DNA of 64,000 bases from Salticus scenicus (GCA_963930645.1 OZ005653.1:114854259-114918258), one strand, 5' to 3'; positions 1 through 12,116 are shown, counted from the first letter of the stretch. Program-made: numbers and translations. Notes: generated from the letters alone by a model not told the origin.

Positions 1-464
1 TTATCACAACGTTGCTTAATAGGAAATCTACTACACTATATATATATATTTTTTTTTTTCAAATTAAAATATATACATATATATATATATTGAAGTAGGT
101 TTTATTATCCATATACAGCAGCAGACAAACTTAAAATCTACAAATGTTTTATTTTTCATTTTTGAGTTAAATACTTACATGTAACTTTGTAACATTAAAG
201 CTTTTATTTTGTTCATTTTTAACATAAATAAAATTTCCTGTCATGTTACGTTAAAAAACGGCAATTCTGGGATGAAATAGTGCACGGAAATATAATCGAA
301 ATATCCATTTGTTCAGTCAACGTCAACAAAATTACAGGTAAGTTCATCTATCATATATCCAAGAAGATTGATTTCCGACGTTCATAACAAATGATGGTAA
401 ATTTAACCTGAACTTCTAATACTCCAATAGAAAATCAATACAGTAACATGTCAGAATAAAGTAT

Positions 465-499
<35 letters not shown>

Positions 500-636
500 T
501 TTTGTAAGGAAAAATATTCTTTGCGAAAGAAATTAATTTTATTCTTTTTTTTTTCTTTGCATTTAATAATATTATTCAAGTGAGAACTGATTTTTTAAGT
601 ATTTTTATTTAGAAATAGAAAAGCAATAATTTATTG

Positions 637-699
<63 letters not shown>

Positions 700-1473
700 T
701 GTACATTTTCAACAAATATTATTTCCTGTATTTAAGTAAAAGAATTTTAGTTTTATTTTAATACTTATAATAAACAGTAATTTACATTTTTCGTCGTACA
801 TCAAATAGTATAGACTATAATTAATCAAAGACTATAATTAATTTTTCGTAATTACAAAATTATAGAAAACGATTTATATTTAAAACCACTACATAAAAAA
901 ACAGAAAAAAAAGGAAAAACGAAAATAGTTTAAATTATATTAATGGTGGAAATAATTTACATGATTATAAGAATACTGGGACATATAATTTACGTATATT
1001 AATTACGAAACAGGTTATAGTAACACAAAGATAAACACAAAGTTTTTTGTTTAACATATGTTCTTAGAAACAATAAGCTGTTTAATATTAAAAAACAAAA
1101 CAAAACAAAAAAAAAACAGAGTAAATTTAATTAATCCTACAAAAACCGTACTTTGTTTGTACGGATAAAACATAAATTTTTTTTAGTATAATTATCTGCG
1201 ATGTAAATTAATCCATTGTTGTTATTTCAATTATTTTTAAATAAGCTTTTATGCAAATTGTAAAACCTAAATAAAAGCGATTTTCGAGTGTATTTATAGT
1301 TATAATTTTCTTTTTTCTGTGTTTAAATTTATTTAATTAAACACGTTTTTTACCCTATCAAGTAGTTTATTTTCAGAAAAATACTTAGCAATACTTTGAT
1401 GAATTATTATTATTATTATTATTATTTTGCTCACTTTATGAACAGTCCTATAATTATGTATTTAGATAATTAA
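1..1473. other. AT-rich gene-free stretch
   Basis: No supportable gene. It holds an A-run near 467-498, a long TA microsatellite (640-697), an ATT trinucleotide run (about 1403-1426) and otherwise low-complexity AT-rich sequence with stops in all frames. Confidence 0.8.
640..697. repeat. (TA)n microsatellite
   Basis: About 29 uninterrupted AT dinucleotides. Confidence 0.97.
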
Positions 1474-2014
1474 TCTATATATATAAAAATGAATGTTTGT
1501 CTGTATGTTATTTATAAAATCGTAAACGGCTTGACCGATTTCGATCATTCTTTTTTTGTTTTTTTCCTTATAGGTCAGGGATGGTTTAGGAAAAAAAAAA
1601 TTGAAAAAATCTTTAAAATTAATTAAAATATGAAAATAATAAACTTATTGACTTATATTGACTTAATATAAGCCATTTAAATTTTTAATTGTTGCCAAAA
1701 AAAGTTTACGAGATGTATTTATTTATTGTTTTCAGCATAAAATGAAATATGCTTTCACGCGAAAAATAAGAAATTACTAAATGTTAAATTGGTCGATGAG
1801 AAAATGACACTTTATAATTTTAAAATAAAACAGTAATATTAAAAATCTAACATATTTCTTCTGAATTTTATTTCACAGCATTTTTTTATATACCTCAACT
1901 TCAGATTTTTTTTTTTTTTTTTTGGTAGTATGGCGGATGAAACACGCTTGGCATAAACGCTAATTCAGCAATATATTAAAGGTATTTTCATATTGATAAT
2001 TCTTGACAATTTTT

Positions 2015-3332
2015 ACTTCCATTACCCTACTACCGTAGGTAATGGAAGTATTGTATTCGGTCTGAAAATTCGATATCGGGTTTTCACCTGATTTACACGT
2101 TTTAAGGTCCCCTGAGTCCAAAAAAGTGGTTTTTGGCAATTGGTCAGTGTGTATGTATGTGTGTGTGTGTATGTATGTGGAGAATCTTCTGGCTACTATA
2201 GCTCAGAAACTAATAAAGATAGAGCTACGAAATTTTAGAATTGAAATACGTCTGGTGTACAGATGAAATTTCCAAATTTTGGTGAAAATTGAAAAACCGG
2301 AAGTGGGACATCGGAAACCGTAAGTGGGACCGTAAGTCCGTATCTCAAAAACGGCTCTAACGATTTTCTTCAAATTTGCTATATAAACACTCTATTAGAT
2401 GTCCTTTCGAATGATATAGTTGGTTAGTTCAGGAAAATTGATAGGCGTCCTGTATAAATAGCTCAATTTCAGGCCTCGCAAAAGCGTTCCTTTAAAAACG
2501 ATTGTACGGATTTTTTTCAAACTCGCCATTTTAACTCACTTTTAAATATGCTTTTGTATGTAATTATTGTTTTCCTGCCAATAATTGAGTTTAACCGGAA
2601 GTGGGACATCGGAAACCGGAAGTGGGACCGTAAGTCCGTATCTCAAAAACGGCTCTAACGATTTTCTTCAAATTTGCTATATAAACACTCTATTAGATGT
2701 CCTTTCGAATGATGTAGTTGGTTAGTTCAGGAAAATTGATACGCGTCCTGTATAAATAGCTCAATTTCAGGTCTCCCAAGGGCGTTCCTTTAAAAACAGC
2801 TGTACGGATTTTTTTCAAACTCGCCATTTTAACTCACGTTTAAATATGATTTTGTATGTAATTATTGTTTTCCTGTCAATAATTGAGTTTAACCGGAAGC
2901 GGGACATCGGAAACCGGAAGTGGGACCGTAAGTCCGTATCTCAAAAAAGGCTCTAACGATTTTCTTCAAATTTGCTATATAAACACTCTATTAGATGTCC
3001 TTTCGAATGATATAGTTGGTTAGTTCAGGAAAATTGATACGCGTCCTGTATAAATAGCTCAATTTCAGGTCTCGCAAGGGCGTTCCTTTAAAAACAGCTG
3101 TACAGATTTTTTTCAAACTCGCCATTTTAACTCACGTTTAAATATGCTTTTGTATGTAATTATTGTTTTCCTGTCAATAATTGATTTTTTGTAAATGTTG
3201 GTATCTCAAAAATGGCTCTAACGATTTTTTTCTTTAGGTCACTTTTATATTTTCTGATCACATTATCTCTCAAAAATGCATATAATACGTGTAATAGTGG
3301 GTAATGGAAGTCGTGTGGTTGTTTCACACCAG
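2015..3332 (+). mobile_element. Helentron-type non-autonomous element (HINE), subfamily alpha
   Basis: The 5' end starts ACTTCCATTACCC and folds on itself (ACTTCCATTACC...GGTAATGGAAGT, 2015-2048). The same arm returns inverted near the 3' end (GGGTAATGGAAGT, 3299-3311) and is followed directly by a terminal hairpin GTGTG...CACAC and CCAG (3313-3332). Asymmetric inverted repeats plus a short 3' hairpin are the hallmark of Helentron/HINE elements. After the 5' hairpin comes a run of TGTATG/TGTGTG, then a block of 298-bp tandem repeats. No protein is encoded. A related 3' end is at 41490-41541. Confidence 0.75.
2296..3190 (+). repeat. 298-bp tandem repeat, three copies
   Basis: The start motif ACCGGAAGTGGGACATCGG (last copy with one change) recurs at 2296, 2594 and 2892, a constant 298-bp spacing. 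Units stay alike throughout, including CTCTATTAGATGTCCTTTCG and the TATAAATAGCTCAATTTCAG block. It lies inside the Helentron-like element. Variable tandem arrays are a known trait of HINE/DINE-1 centres. Confidence 0.93.
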
Positions 3333-3399
3333 ATTTTTTAAAATTTTGATGCTGAAGTAGATCGGACATTTTTCGCCAAGGAAAAGATAGAAAGAAATA

Positions 3400-4567
3400 C
3401 GCAAGCGAAGTGATGACGTCACTGGCCGTTCGTGGATGCAAGAAAAATATTTCCTATGTTAAACGCCCATTGGATTTTTCGTAAAAAATTATTAAAAATC
3501 GAGGAAAAATAGTTCCCGATTTTAATCCCCGTATTTAGGTATAGATATGTATTAGTTATCATGTCCATGCATTAGATTAAGTTATTTTTGTAGTAAAATT
3601 GACAAAATTTTAATTTTTAATTTCAAAACTCTAGAAAAAAAAAAAAAAATGCCAAACTTCCATATTCGATTGAAAACACAAACATTTCATTTCAAAGGAT
3701 GATATTTACACAATATCCAACTAATATACTGATTGAAAGGGAAATGATAAATATTCTATCATAATTTGAAGTCAAATTTGTTTTCAAATGTCTAAATAAA
3801 GTATCTAATATAAGATACTAATATATGTTGTAGCGGAATAGATTTGATATCGGTCATCCTTGGTAGAAAAATAAAATATCGCCAAATTATTTGGCAAACA
3901 TAATTTAATTCCTTTCAAAAATCATGGTTATTTTAACAACTTATTTTAAGACAGTAATGAATAAGGTACAACTATAGTATTTCCCCTCAGCTTAATTTGG
4001 CGATTCTTTGGCGCCGATTTGAACGATAACGATGTCGTTCTGGATTGTTTGCGATATAATATGGCAGCCTGCATGCTATTTATTTTGGATTTATGATTTA
4101 TAATTTAGCTTACGATTTTATCATTTATGCTATATGATTTATGATTTTTAGATTTATGATTTAGCCATAATCGCCAACGAAAAATCGCCAAATCTAGCTG
4201 AGGGGAAATACTATTGTTGTTCCATGAATAATATGAAACAATATTTCGTACAATGCATATTACGAAAATATACATCTGGCATGTATATTTTCGTATTACG
4301 TTTTTGATCACCAAATACAATAAGCGCCAAGAACGACAGAGTTTTGAAATTTAAAATTAAAATTTTGTCAATTTCACAGCAAAATAACTCAATCTAACAC
4401 ATGCACATGATAACTAATACATATATGTACCCAAATATGGGGATTAAACTCGGGAAATAATTTTCTTCGATTTTTAATCATTTTTTACAAAACATCCAAT
4501 GGGCGATTAACATAGGAAATCATTTCTTGCATCCACTGACGGTCAGTGACGTCACACTTCGCTTGCG
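3400..4567. mobile_element. Long-TIR MITE with TA target duplication
   Basis: The left arm CGCAAGCGAAGTGATGACGT and the right arm ending CACTTCGCTTGCG are inverted copies, and similarity continues inward for more than 200 bp (about 3400-3635 against 4340-4567). TA flanks both ends (3398-3399, 4568-4569), suggesting a Tc1/mariner-type mobiliser. There is no coding capacity. A second, right-truncated copy starts at 12117. Confidence 0.85.
3977..4211. mobile_element. Small MITE nested in the long-TIR MITE
   Basis: The ends GTATTTCCCCTCAGCT and AGCTGAGGGGAAATAC are inverted copies. A second matching block ATTTGGCGAT lies inside the left arm and ATCGCCAAAT inside the right. TA is duplicated at both flanks (3975-3976, 4212-4213). 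The partial copy at 12117-12530 ends near the same point, so whether it carries this insert is unclear. Confidence 0.75.
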
Positions 4568-5191
4568 TAGGAACAATAATCGCATAAATTATATTTTGGT
4601 CTAAAACGGCAACAAAAATTTAAAAGTCGCCAAGGGCATTAAGGCTGTACCATGATCAAGTTTACATATTAATTTATTTTTCTATATACCAACTACTATT
4701 AACTAAGCATAAAGTATATATAACCACAAAATAATAATAATTGTCTCATGCGATAGAAGTTGCCGATCATAGCATATTGTAATATTATATTTGGCTTGAA
4801 ATTGCTGTCATTCTATGGTTGAACGATTAAATCAAATAAATATAGAGAATAACTTGAAAGCAAATATTATGTACATCACGTATAATGTTGCTCATATATA
4901 ACTAGGATTCAAATATAAAGGGCTACTTCAAAATTTTCGATACTGTCCGTATCGAAATTGTCATATATGATAAGCACCTAAATGGAAGCCCACGGGTAAG
5001 CCATTGTCGCAGGCAATAGGGACAGGTATCGCAGAATGCGAGGACGAACAAGGCGCTGCCGAAGGTAGCGGGAACCCAAAGCGAACTTTTGAGCGATTTC
5101 AGTATTATTATTTTCTCTTTTTTTCATAAAACTATATAGAAAAGAGTTTCCTTTAAATATAGTGACCAGCGAAGCGGGCAAAGCCTGCTAG

Positions 5192-5979
5192 TTTCTTAAT
5201 AAAATGCAAAAAGTATAATTTATGCATCTATGCACATTAAATTTATCACGAGTCGTAAAAATTTAAGCAACTCCATCAATAATCTCAAAAGAAAGAATAA
5301 AACATACATCGTACGCATAATTATTTTGAAATAAGTCTTTGAAAAATTGCAAAAAGAAAGAAAGAAAGAAAGAAAAAAAAATAAAGAAATGAAAAAAAAA
5401 AAAAAAAAAAAAATGTTTAATATAATACAGTAATAAAGAGTCGCTATGAAAGATAAGATTACGCATTACACCTATTTTGATTTATATGCTTAAATGAAAG
5501 ATGCAGATCTTTATAATAAACTTAATTAATAATAATAATAATAATAACTTTTGATATTGTTTTTTAAGACACATATTTTTTTTTAGCTATTAAAACTAAA
5601 AATGTTTCATAAATATACGATAATCAAACTTATTATTTTTAGATATTTTTAAAAACTCTTGGAACGCGACAAATCATAAAATTTAACTAATGTAAAAGAT
5701 TCTGATTTAATACCTGATTAAAATTAAATATTGAAAATCACTGAATGACTCAATTATGTAAGCTGTGCTAGCTTCTGCTTTTTCTTCTTCTTCAAATTAT
5801 TTTCTATATATATCAGCTCATCCACCAATGTCTCAGAAGCAAGTCATATTGACATTTTAAATATATTTTGTCTTGGATAATCCTTCATTTCCCCATGTGG
5901 TTCTTTGTTTTTCAATTCACATTTTCATTTCTGGTGTTTGATCCTTGTAATGAAGAATTATATATATAACCGAAAACAT

Positions 5980-6051
<72 letters not shown>

Positions 6052-6544
6052 TTTTAAAGAAATGACATGTGTCATAAATTTGATTACATACATATGGTAA
6101 ATCTAATGATTTTACAGTTGCACTGATTCAAATGCGAAATAAAGCAACATTCAAACTATATAATTAAATAAAATGCAGATTGAGATATAAGAAGAAAAAA
6201 ATTCTTATTATATGAAAAATTTTAATAAAAAAAAACTTCCAGTTTTTTTTTTTTTTTTTTTTTCTCTTTTTAAACAAAACCATCTAGATACCTCATAATA
6301 AAGACAAAGAAAGATTTATGGAAATTATTAAAGAACGTAATTAAAAACTGTTTCTTTTTTCTTTTCTTTCTTTCTTTTTTTTTTTTTTTTTAAATAAACA
6401 GATTCTTCACGATTGTATTGTAATTAAAAAAAAAAAAAAAAAAAAGTTATAAAATGTGTTTTGAATTTGCCATTTATTTCCGATGTAACTTAGAATCTGT
6501 ACTTTATTCGAAAATATTTAAGTAAAAATAAATAAATAAATAAA

Positions 6545-6587
<43 letters not shown>
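5192..6587. other. Gene-free stretch with microsatellites
   Basis: No supportable gene. It has a GAAA/A-rich run (5353-5413), an AAT run (about 5530), (CA)n(TA)n at 5982-6050, and several A or T homopolymers over 15 bases, ending in an A-run of about 35 bases. Confidence 0.8.
5982..6050. repeat. (CA)n(TA)n compound microsatellite
   Basis: About 19 CA units run straight into about 15 TA units. Confidence 0.96.
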
Positions 6588-6588
<1 letters not shown>

Positions 6589-7985
6589 CAAGTGGCCGCC
6601 ACTTAAAAACAACATTACGGAACAAGTTGCCCAGCAAACTCATCCAAGATATTTGAAGTATAAGTTCACTGTCCAACTTTGGTTCGAAATAGAGCAGTAT
6701 TTTAAAAGTTATGGTTATGAAAAGTTTTCAAATGGCAGTCTAAGTGGCTGCAACTTGAAACAAAATGGGACAGCTTGCCCAGCAAAATTATCCAAGATAT
6801 TCGTATAATAAGTTCTCTATCCAACTTTGATTCAAACTAATCCAGTATTTTAAAAATTATCGGGATAAGAAATTTTCAATTGGCGCTGTGATTTCAAGTA
6901 GCCACCATATGAAAACAAAAAAGCGGCGTGAGATTTTCAGCGAACTTATCTGAGATATTTGAAGGATAAATCTACTACCTAAATTTGGTACGAATTGATT
7001 CAGTATTACGAAAGGCATCATAATGACAATTTTTCAGGTGGCTGCCACTTAAATATAAAACCGCGAAGCAAGTTACCATTCGAACTTATCCAAGATATTC
7101 GAACCGTAAGTTCACTATCCAACTTTGGTTTGAATCAGTTTAGTATTTTAAAAGTTATCATGATGACATATTTTTAAGTGGCAGTCTGATTTCAAGTGGC
7201 CGGAACTTGAAAATAAAATGTTGGTACAAGTTGATTAGTGAAATCCTCCAAAAGATATTTATTTGATAAATTCACTGTCCAACTTTGGTTCGAATTGAAT
7301 TACAATTTAAAAAGTTATCCTGATTATAAATTTTCAACTGGTAGCCTGATTTCAAGCTATCCCGCTTAATTTATAGCATCTGCACTCTGTTAAAAATTGC
7401 GGCTAAAGTTCGTTAATAAACTTGGTTGAGATCCTTATATGATCTATGTATACATCAAAATTCAAGCAAATCTGCCTTAAATACGCTTTTTACAATGTGA
7501 ATTTGAAAATTTCAAGTGGCCTTCACTTGAAAACGAAATGGCGGAGCAACTTGGTTAACAAACTCACTCAAGATATTTATAAGACAAGTTCGCTATCCAA
7601 ATTTGGTTCGATTTGGAATATTATTTCGATAGTCATTGTGATTATAAATTTTCAAGTGGTAACCTGATTTCAAGTGGCCCCGCTTAAATTAAGATATCCA
7701 CCACTTTTTTTAAAAATGACGGATAAAATTCATTAATAAACTTGGTTGAGACCCTTATATTGTCTATGTATACATAACAATTCAAACAAATTTGGGATAC
7801 GTTTTTTACAATGTGAGTTTGAAAATTTCAAGTGGTCTCCACTTGAAAACAAAATGGCGGAGCAACTTGGTTAACAAACTCATCCAAGATATTTATAAGA
7901 TAAATTCACTATCCGAATTTTTTTCGATTTATTTCTGAAGTTATCGTGATGTTAAATTTTCAAGTGGTAGCCTGATTGTATCCCT
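6588..7985 (+). repeat. Diverged two-module tandem repeat block
   Basis: A module of about 150 bp recurs at least seven times. Its landmarks are AAGTGGCCGCCACTT-like, ATCCAAGATATTTG-like and TCCAACTTTGGTTCGAA-like words; the last recurs near 6673, 6821, 6977, 7117, 7277, 7589 and 7910. The first five units are spaced about 150 bp. The last two are spaced about 310 bp because a second module (around 7360-7510 and 7670-7830, with TTGGTTGAGA and TCTATGTATACAT) has become part of the unit. Short open frames here are by-products of the repeat. It may be the core of another Helentron-like element; the ends were not resolved. Confidence 0.8.
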
Positions 7986-8803
7986 TTAACGTTCATTGGT
8001 TTCGCAGCGAAACCAAACGTTTGACATAATTTAACAATTTTTTTTTTGCAGCAGTTTTTTAACCTTTACCCCTTATTTTAACCGGTTTTTAAACTTTTGT
8101 TCCTTTTCTGTTCTATTCCAAAATTTAACAAATAATGCTTCAAAGGAAGCTAAATGCATAAGTCACATAAAGTTTCTTAGGTGAATAATATAATAAGAAA
8201 AAATGACGACATTTGTATGATGACATTATTTTATGGGAAAATGTATTTTTAAAAGTTGAATCTTAAGAATCCCTTTACAGGTGCCATTTTAAAATTAGTA
8301 AAATAAATAAATAAAAAGTCATCGCCAATATGGCAGCAAAAATTTAGAAGTCGTTTATGGAGGTCCTATACTATAACAGTACTGCCTTGCGGTAGTATAA
8401 AAATTGGGTAGTCAATTATGAATTTTATTTCGAAACCTTTCTTTGTATCATTTTAGTTTCACTACTGCACAATATTAATTTGGTTCTAATAATAATTTGG
8501 CGAATGGTGAATTAAAATTTTAATTAAGTGGTGAAATTCATATAATATCTATATGTTTTAAATTTTAAAGGTAAATAGGAGATGAAATAAAATGCTAGTT
8601 AATATAGTTTTTGATTCGTATTTCAGAGTTTTAAAAAGAAAAAGAAAATAAATAATATTAACAAAATTAAACAATCATGATAATTGCTGCAAAGAAAGAC
8701 GATTTCATATTTTAATGCAAATAATCAGGGAATTTTTATTTTTTATATTTGAGGGAATTTTACTATTTTGTTATTGTCCTAAAAGGAATTTTTAACGTGG
8801 GTA
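7986..8803. other. Gene-free stretch
   Basis: No gene seen. A short palindrome GGTTTCGCAGCGAAACC lies at about 8009, and an imperfect hairpin TACTGCCTTGCGGTAGTA at about 8380, which may be a degraded element end. Confidence 0.6.
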
Positions 8804-8965
8804 TTGCTTACAGGTGTTAAAGTATTACCTGGTATTTTTAAGTCAATTTCTTTCAAACTGGAGACGTTTTTGTTGTCAGAGAGAGAAAAAAAAACTCGAT
8901 CTAAACAAATAATAAAAATAATAAAAATAAAAAAAATAAGTTTCTTTAATTTTTTTCTTATTATT

Positions 8966-9085
8966 ATGCGAAGTGTTCTGAAACAATTACTCTGTATTAG
9001 TTGCCTAATGTTTGGCGTCGGTTATATCATTCTTGGCAACTTTATCGCTTCACCGGCAAAATGGAAAAGTACCGAAGAGTATTAA
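8966..9085 (+). CDS. Possible exon: short membrane-anchor peptide, unrecognised
   Basis: An ATG at 8966 opens a 39-codon frame ending TAA at 9083-9085; the frame stays open upstream to 8804. The peptide starts MRSVLKQ, then has a hydrophobic stretch of about 20 residues (LLCISCLMFGVGYIILGNF), then a polar tail ending STEEY. Short basic tail, membrane segment and lumenal stem is the layout of type II Golgi enzymes or of a signal anchor. Base use is less AT-biased than the surroundings, and a possible splice acceptor (TATTGCTTACAG) lies at about 8803-8814. I do not recognise the protein and it may be chance. A weak donor (GTATTA) overlaps the stop, so it could be a first coding exon. Confidence 0.22.
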   Translation: MRSVLKQLLCISCLMFGVGYIILGNFIASPAKWKSTEEY

Positions 9086-9132
9086 TAATTTATATATTTT
9101 ACTGAGTTAGGAACTTTCGGATGTTAAATAAT

Positions 9133-9511
9133 CTGGTGTGTCATCCACACGACTTTCTCTTATCCTGAAATTTAATACTATAAATACAGGTTGCAGATTA
9201 AAAGGTAAGATAACGAGTACTGTTATGTAAACCTGCGTTAAACAATTCATATTAGGCTTCTGAAGATTTTTATATGATAATTAATTCTGTGTGAGGGGGG
9301 CTACCGCCCCCCTCAACCCCCCGTTTCATTAATGCACCTACATTTATATAGAATTTAATTCGGTTATTAAAAAATAATTCTGTTTTTAAAAAATAATTTT
9401 TTAATATTATAATTAAAAAAAAATATATCTTTTATGATAAAGCAGACGATTTCCATATTAGAGAAGTAGTATAACACCAAATATCTAAAAAAAGTCCATT
9501 TTATTCTCAAT

Positions 9512-9545
<34 letters not shown>

Positions 9546-10160
9546 CGAAAAATGTTTTTTTTTTGTTTAAAAAAAAAAAAAAAAAATCAAATAACTTTGT
9601 TTTAAATTGTCGCATAACGATGGTTCAACCATTCGTTTTAAAGGTATTGGCGAGCTCTTTTGAAAGATACCCATCATGAAAATTTACTCCCCTCGAGGGG
9701 GGACTTCCCCCCCAAGGGAGGGAGGGGAGGCTCCTACATACACAAAAAATTTTTCCCAGTTAACTATCTCTATTACAAAAAATATATATTCGTTTCATTT
9801 GGTTTAGTTCAGTCTATAGACGTTAAACTCTACTTTTCTGCAATTTCCCCCATAGACGTAATGTATTAGAATTCTCTTGATTGTCCCTGTACACGAACCA
9901 TTTGCTTGATCTTAACGAAAAGCTTACTGTAGCATCCCTATATGATACACATTTAGAATACCAAGTTTGAACTTTCTGCCATAATTTGTTTTTGAGATAT
10001 GCTGATAACAGACAGACACACAGACATACACACAGACCATTTGCTAAAAACATTATTTTCGTATTCAGGGGACCTCAAAACGTGTAAATATAACAAAATC
10101 TCGCGTTCGAAAATTTGACCCAAAAACAATACTTTCTCTACCTTATGGGTAAGAGAAAGT
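9133..10160 (-). mobile_element. Helentron-type non-autonomous element (HINE), minus strand
   Basis: Read on the minus strand, the 5' end at 10160 is ACTTTCTCTTACCC, which folds with GAGAAAGT just inside. The 3' subterminal region has AGGATAAGAGAAAGT (inverse of the 5' arm), then a terminal hairpin GTGTG...CACAC and CCAG at 9133. Between are an ACACAC-rich region, a C/G-rich palindrome block (9689-9735) and a GAGGGGGG...GCCCCCC hairpin (9293-9314). A + strand relative with the same 5' half is at 35660. No protein is encoded. Confidence 0.72.
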
Positions 10161-11619
10161 AAAAATCGACTTTTTGCATTGTCCAAAATGTTAAGAGCAT
10201 TACATAATTTCTTTCATTACAGAAGCATATATTATCACAGTTTCATGTATCCATTAAGAGTGAAATTAAATATAAATTTTTAAAGGAGGTAATTCTTTTA
10301 ATAAAATAAATCTTTTTTTTTTTTTTTTTTTTTTAATCTTTTTAAATTATTTTTTTTCTTTTAATATATCTATAGTACATATATATATTAGGAAGAAAAT
10401 TCAAAACTGATTTTGTGCTAAATGTACATGCTTTAAATTAAAATTTATGTTTTTAAAAGGCAACTTTGAATGAAAAAAATAGACTACTTTGCTCTAAAAG
10501 GAAACTTTGAATAAAAAATTTGTTATTTAACGTTTAATCTATTGATGTTTGTCAGTGTGTCTGCTGTTATGTGTTTGTGCCTCTTTGAGGTTGAGAAGTA
10601 TTGGGTTTTAATGCTTATTAGCGTTACATTATGAGTAATTTTAATCGGTCTGTAGCATATTCGCGATGATCTAGGTCATCTCAGGGGTATTCCGAAAACA
10701 TAACTTTACAATTATTATGCTTCTTCGAGGGAAGGGCTTCTCCGATACCGTAACGTCCAAAAGTATCATTTTTACAGAGCGTATTGGATATTAAAGACTC
10801 GACGATTTTTTCATGCACCAGTCTCTATTAATTTGTGAGTATGATGTATGTTTATACAGGCTGTATATCTGTTGTCAACATAAGTAAACTACAGATATTA
10901 GCAGGAACCAAAAATTTAGCAATCCCCATTATTATTATTAGATATAAGTATTATATGAGGTAGGACAAATGGTTGTGTACATGGTCATACAAAGTAATTC
11001 AAATAGACTACGTCTATGAGCAAAAGTTATTGTTAGTACATTTTAATAGCTTTAGAACGAATTATACATAGCGAAATTACATCTATATATTAAAAAGCAA
11101 GCATGAAATTTTTAACGTATGAATTATGGGAGTAGAAGTTTGAAAATTGTATCATTCGAAAGGTATGATTAGCCAGATGTGCAGAATACAAAAATTATTT
11201 TCTTAGATGTCAAAAAGGTATATAAAAATACTTTTAATTTTTATGCATTTTCCATTTTATACGAGTATTCTTTTATATTGAAAAATACCTAAAGTAGAAT
11301 GTTGTTAAATCTGGCAATTTCTGGAAACTCAAATAAAACAATAAACACAGTAATTTGTATAATGTAGCATCACTGTACTCTAGGCTGACCAGATCAAAGT
11401 ACCTCTATAATAGAGAAGCATAAAAAAATTGCTACAATTATCAAATTATGGATGCATTTTTTTTTTTTTTCATTCCTAATAAATAAGGACTAAAAATAAA
11501 GTGTTACTGATTAATAATTTAGTTTCTACAAGTTTTTAAAACTTAGAAAAATGCCTTTAAAAAAAAGGGTGTCCCCATTTGTTCCCAGAGAATGGGAACG
11601 TTTGGTCAGTATACTGTAC
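10161..11619. other. Gene-free stretch with a possible Helitron-like 5' end
   Basis: No gene identified. The less AT-rich stretch 10550-10830 has no recognisable protein in any frame. ATCTATATATTAAAAAGCAA at about 11081 resembles the Helitron-type start at 1474 (TCTATATATATAAAAATG), but no partner 3' end was found. Confidence 0.5.
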
Positions 11620-11791
11620 CAACACCACCTGTAATAATGCGTCCGAGCTGAGCTCTACGTCACAGAAGATCGGCCGATTACATCCAATCCCCACGATCCA
11701 ACATGTATCATAGGAAGTGTTGATTGGATAAAATCGGCCGATCTTCCATGACGTAGAGCTCAGCTTGGAGGCATTATTACAGGAGGTGTTG
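11620..11791. mobile_element. 172-bp palindromic MITE with 7-bp target duplication
   Basis: The ends are CAACACCACCTGTAATAATG and the inverse of CATTATTACAGGAGGTGTTG. The arms stay complementary for about 58 bases, through GAGCTGAGCTCTACGTCA and GATCGGCCGAT. ACTGTAC flanks both ends exactly (11613-11619, 11792-11798). A 7-bp (possibly 8-bp with one mismatch) duplication suggests a hAT- or P-type mobiliser; the family is inference. Confidence 0.9.
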
Positions 11792-12116
11792 ACTGTACTC
11801 TCAATTACAATTTTTTTTTATTCTAAGAGAAAAAAGCCATTTGATGGTAAAAATTTGAGTGGATGAATTTTGATCGAAAATTTATACTGTTGAAAATATA
11901 TGAAAGTTAAAAAAGTATTTGATTTATGGGAGTTCTAATTTTTTTTCTAGTGTTTTTCAGAACTAATTTATTTTCTTTCTTTTCTTTCATTCTTTTTTTT
12001 TTTTTTAAATTTACGTCAGCCCTAATTTAAAGACATATTTTTAAACAAATTCATAATGCATTCCAATTAATTGAAATTGATTACTTATTTTTTTAATAAA
12101 TATATTTATTACTATA

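Larger units (their letters stand above)
1474..5191 (+). mobile_element. Helitron-like element, non-autonomous, with nested insertions
   Basis: The left end begins TC within ATCTATATATATAAAAATG, after an A, and runs into AAACGGCTTGACCGATTTCG. This is the kind of 5' end I associate with arthropod Helitrons. The right end has a GC-rich hairpin (GCGGGC, then GCCTGC at 5174-5188 with one G-T pair), then CTAG at 5188-5191 followed by T. An A/T insertion site and a TC...hairpin...CTAG structure fit canonical Helitrons, which move by rolling circle and make no target duplication. A second copy of the right end lies at 21310. No Rep/helicase coding is visible. The interior carries a Helentron-like element (2015-3332) and a TIR MITE (3400-4567). 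That both ends belong to one element is inferred from compatible ends, not proven. Confidence 0.6.

Noticed and set aside
10550..10830. GC-richer stretch that might encode a retroelement piece
   Set aside because: No frame gives a recognisable motif and all frames have stops.
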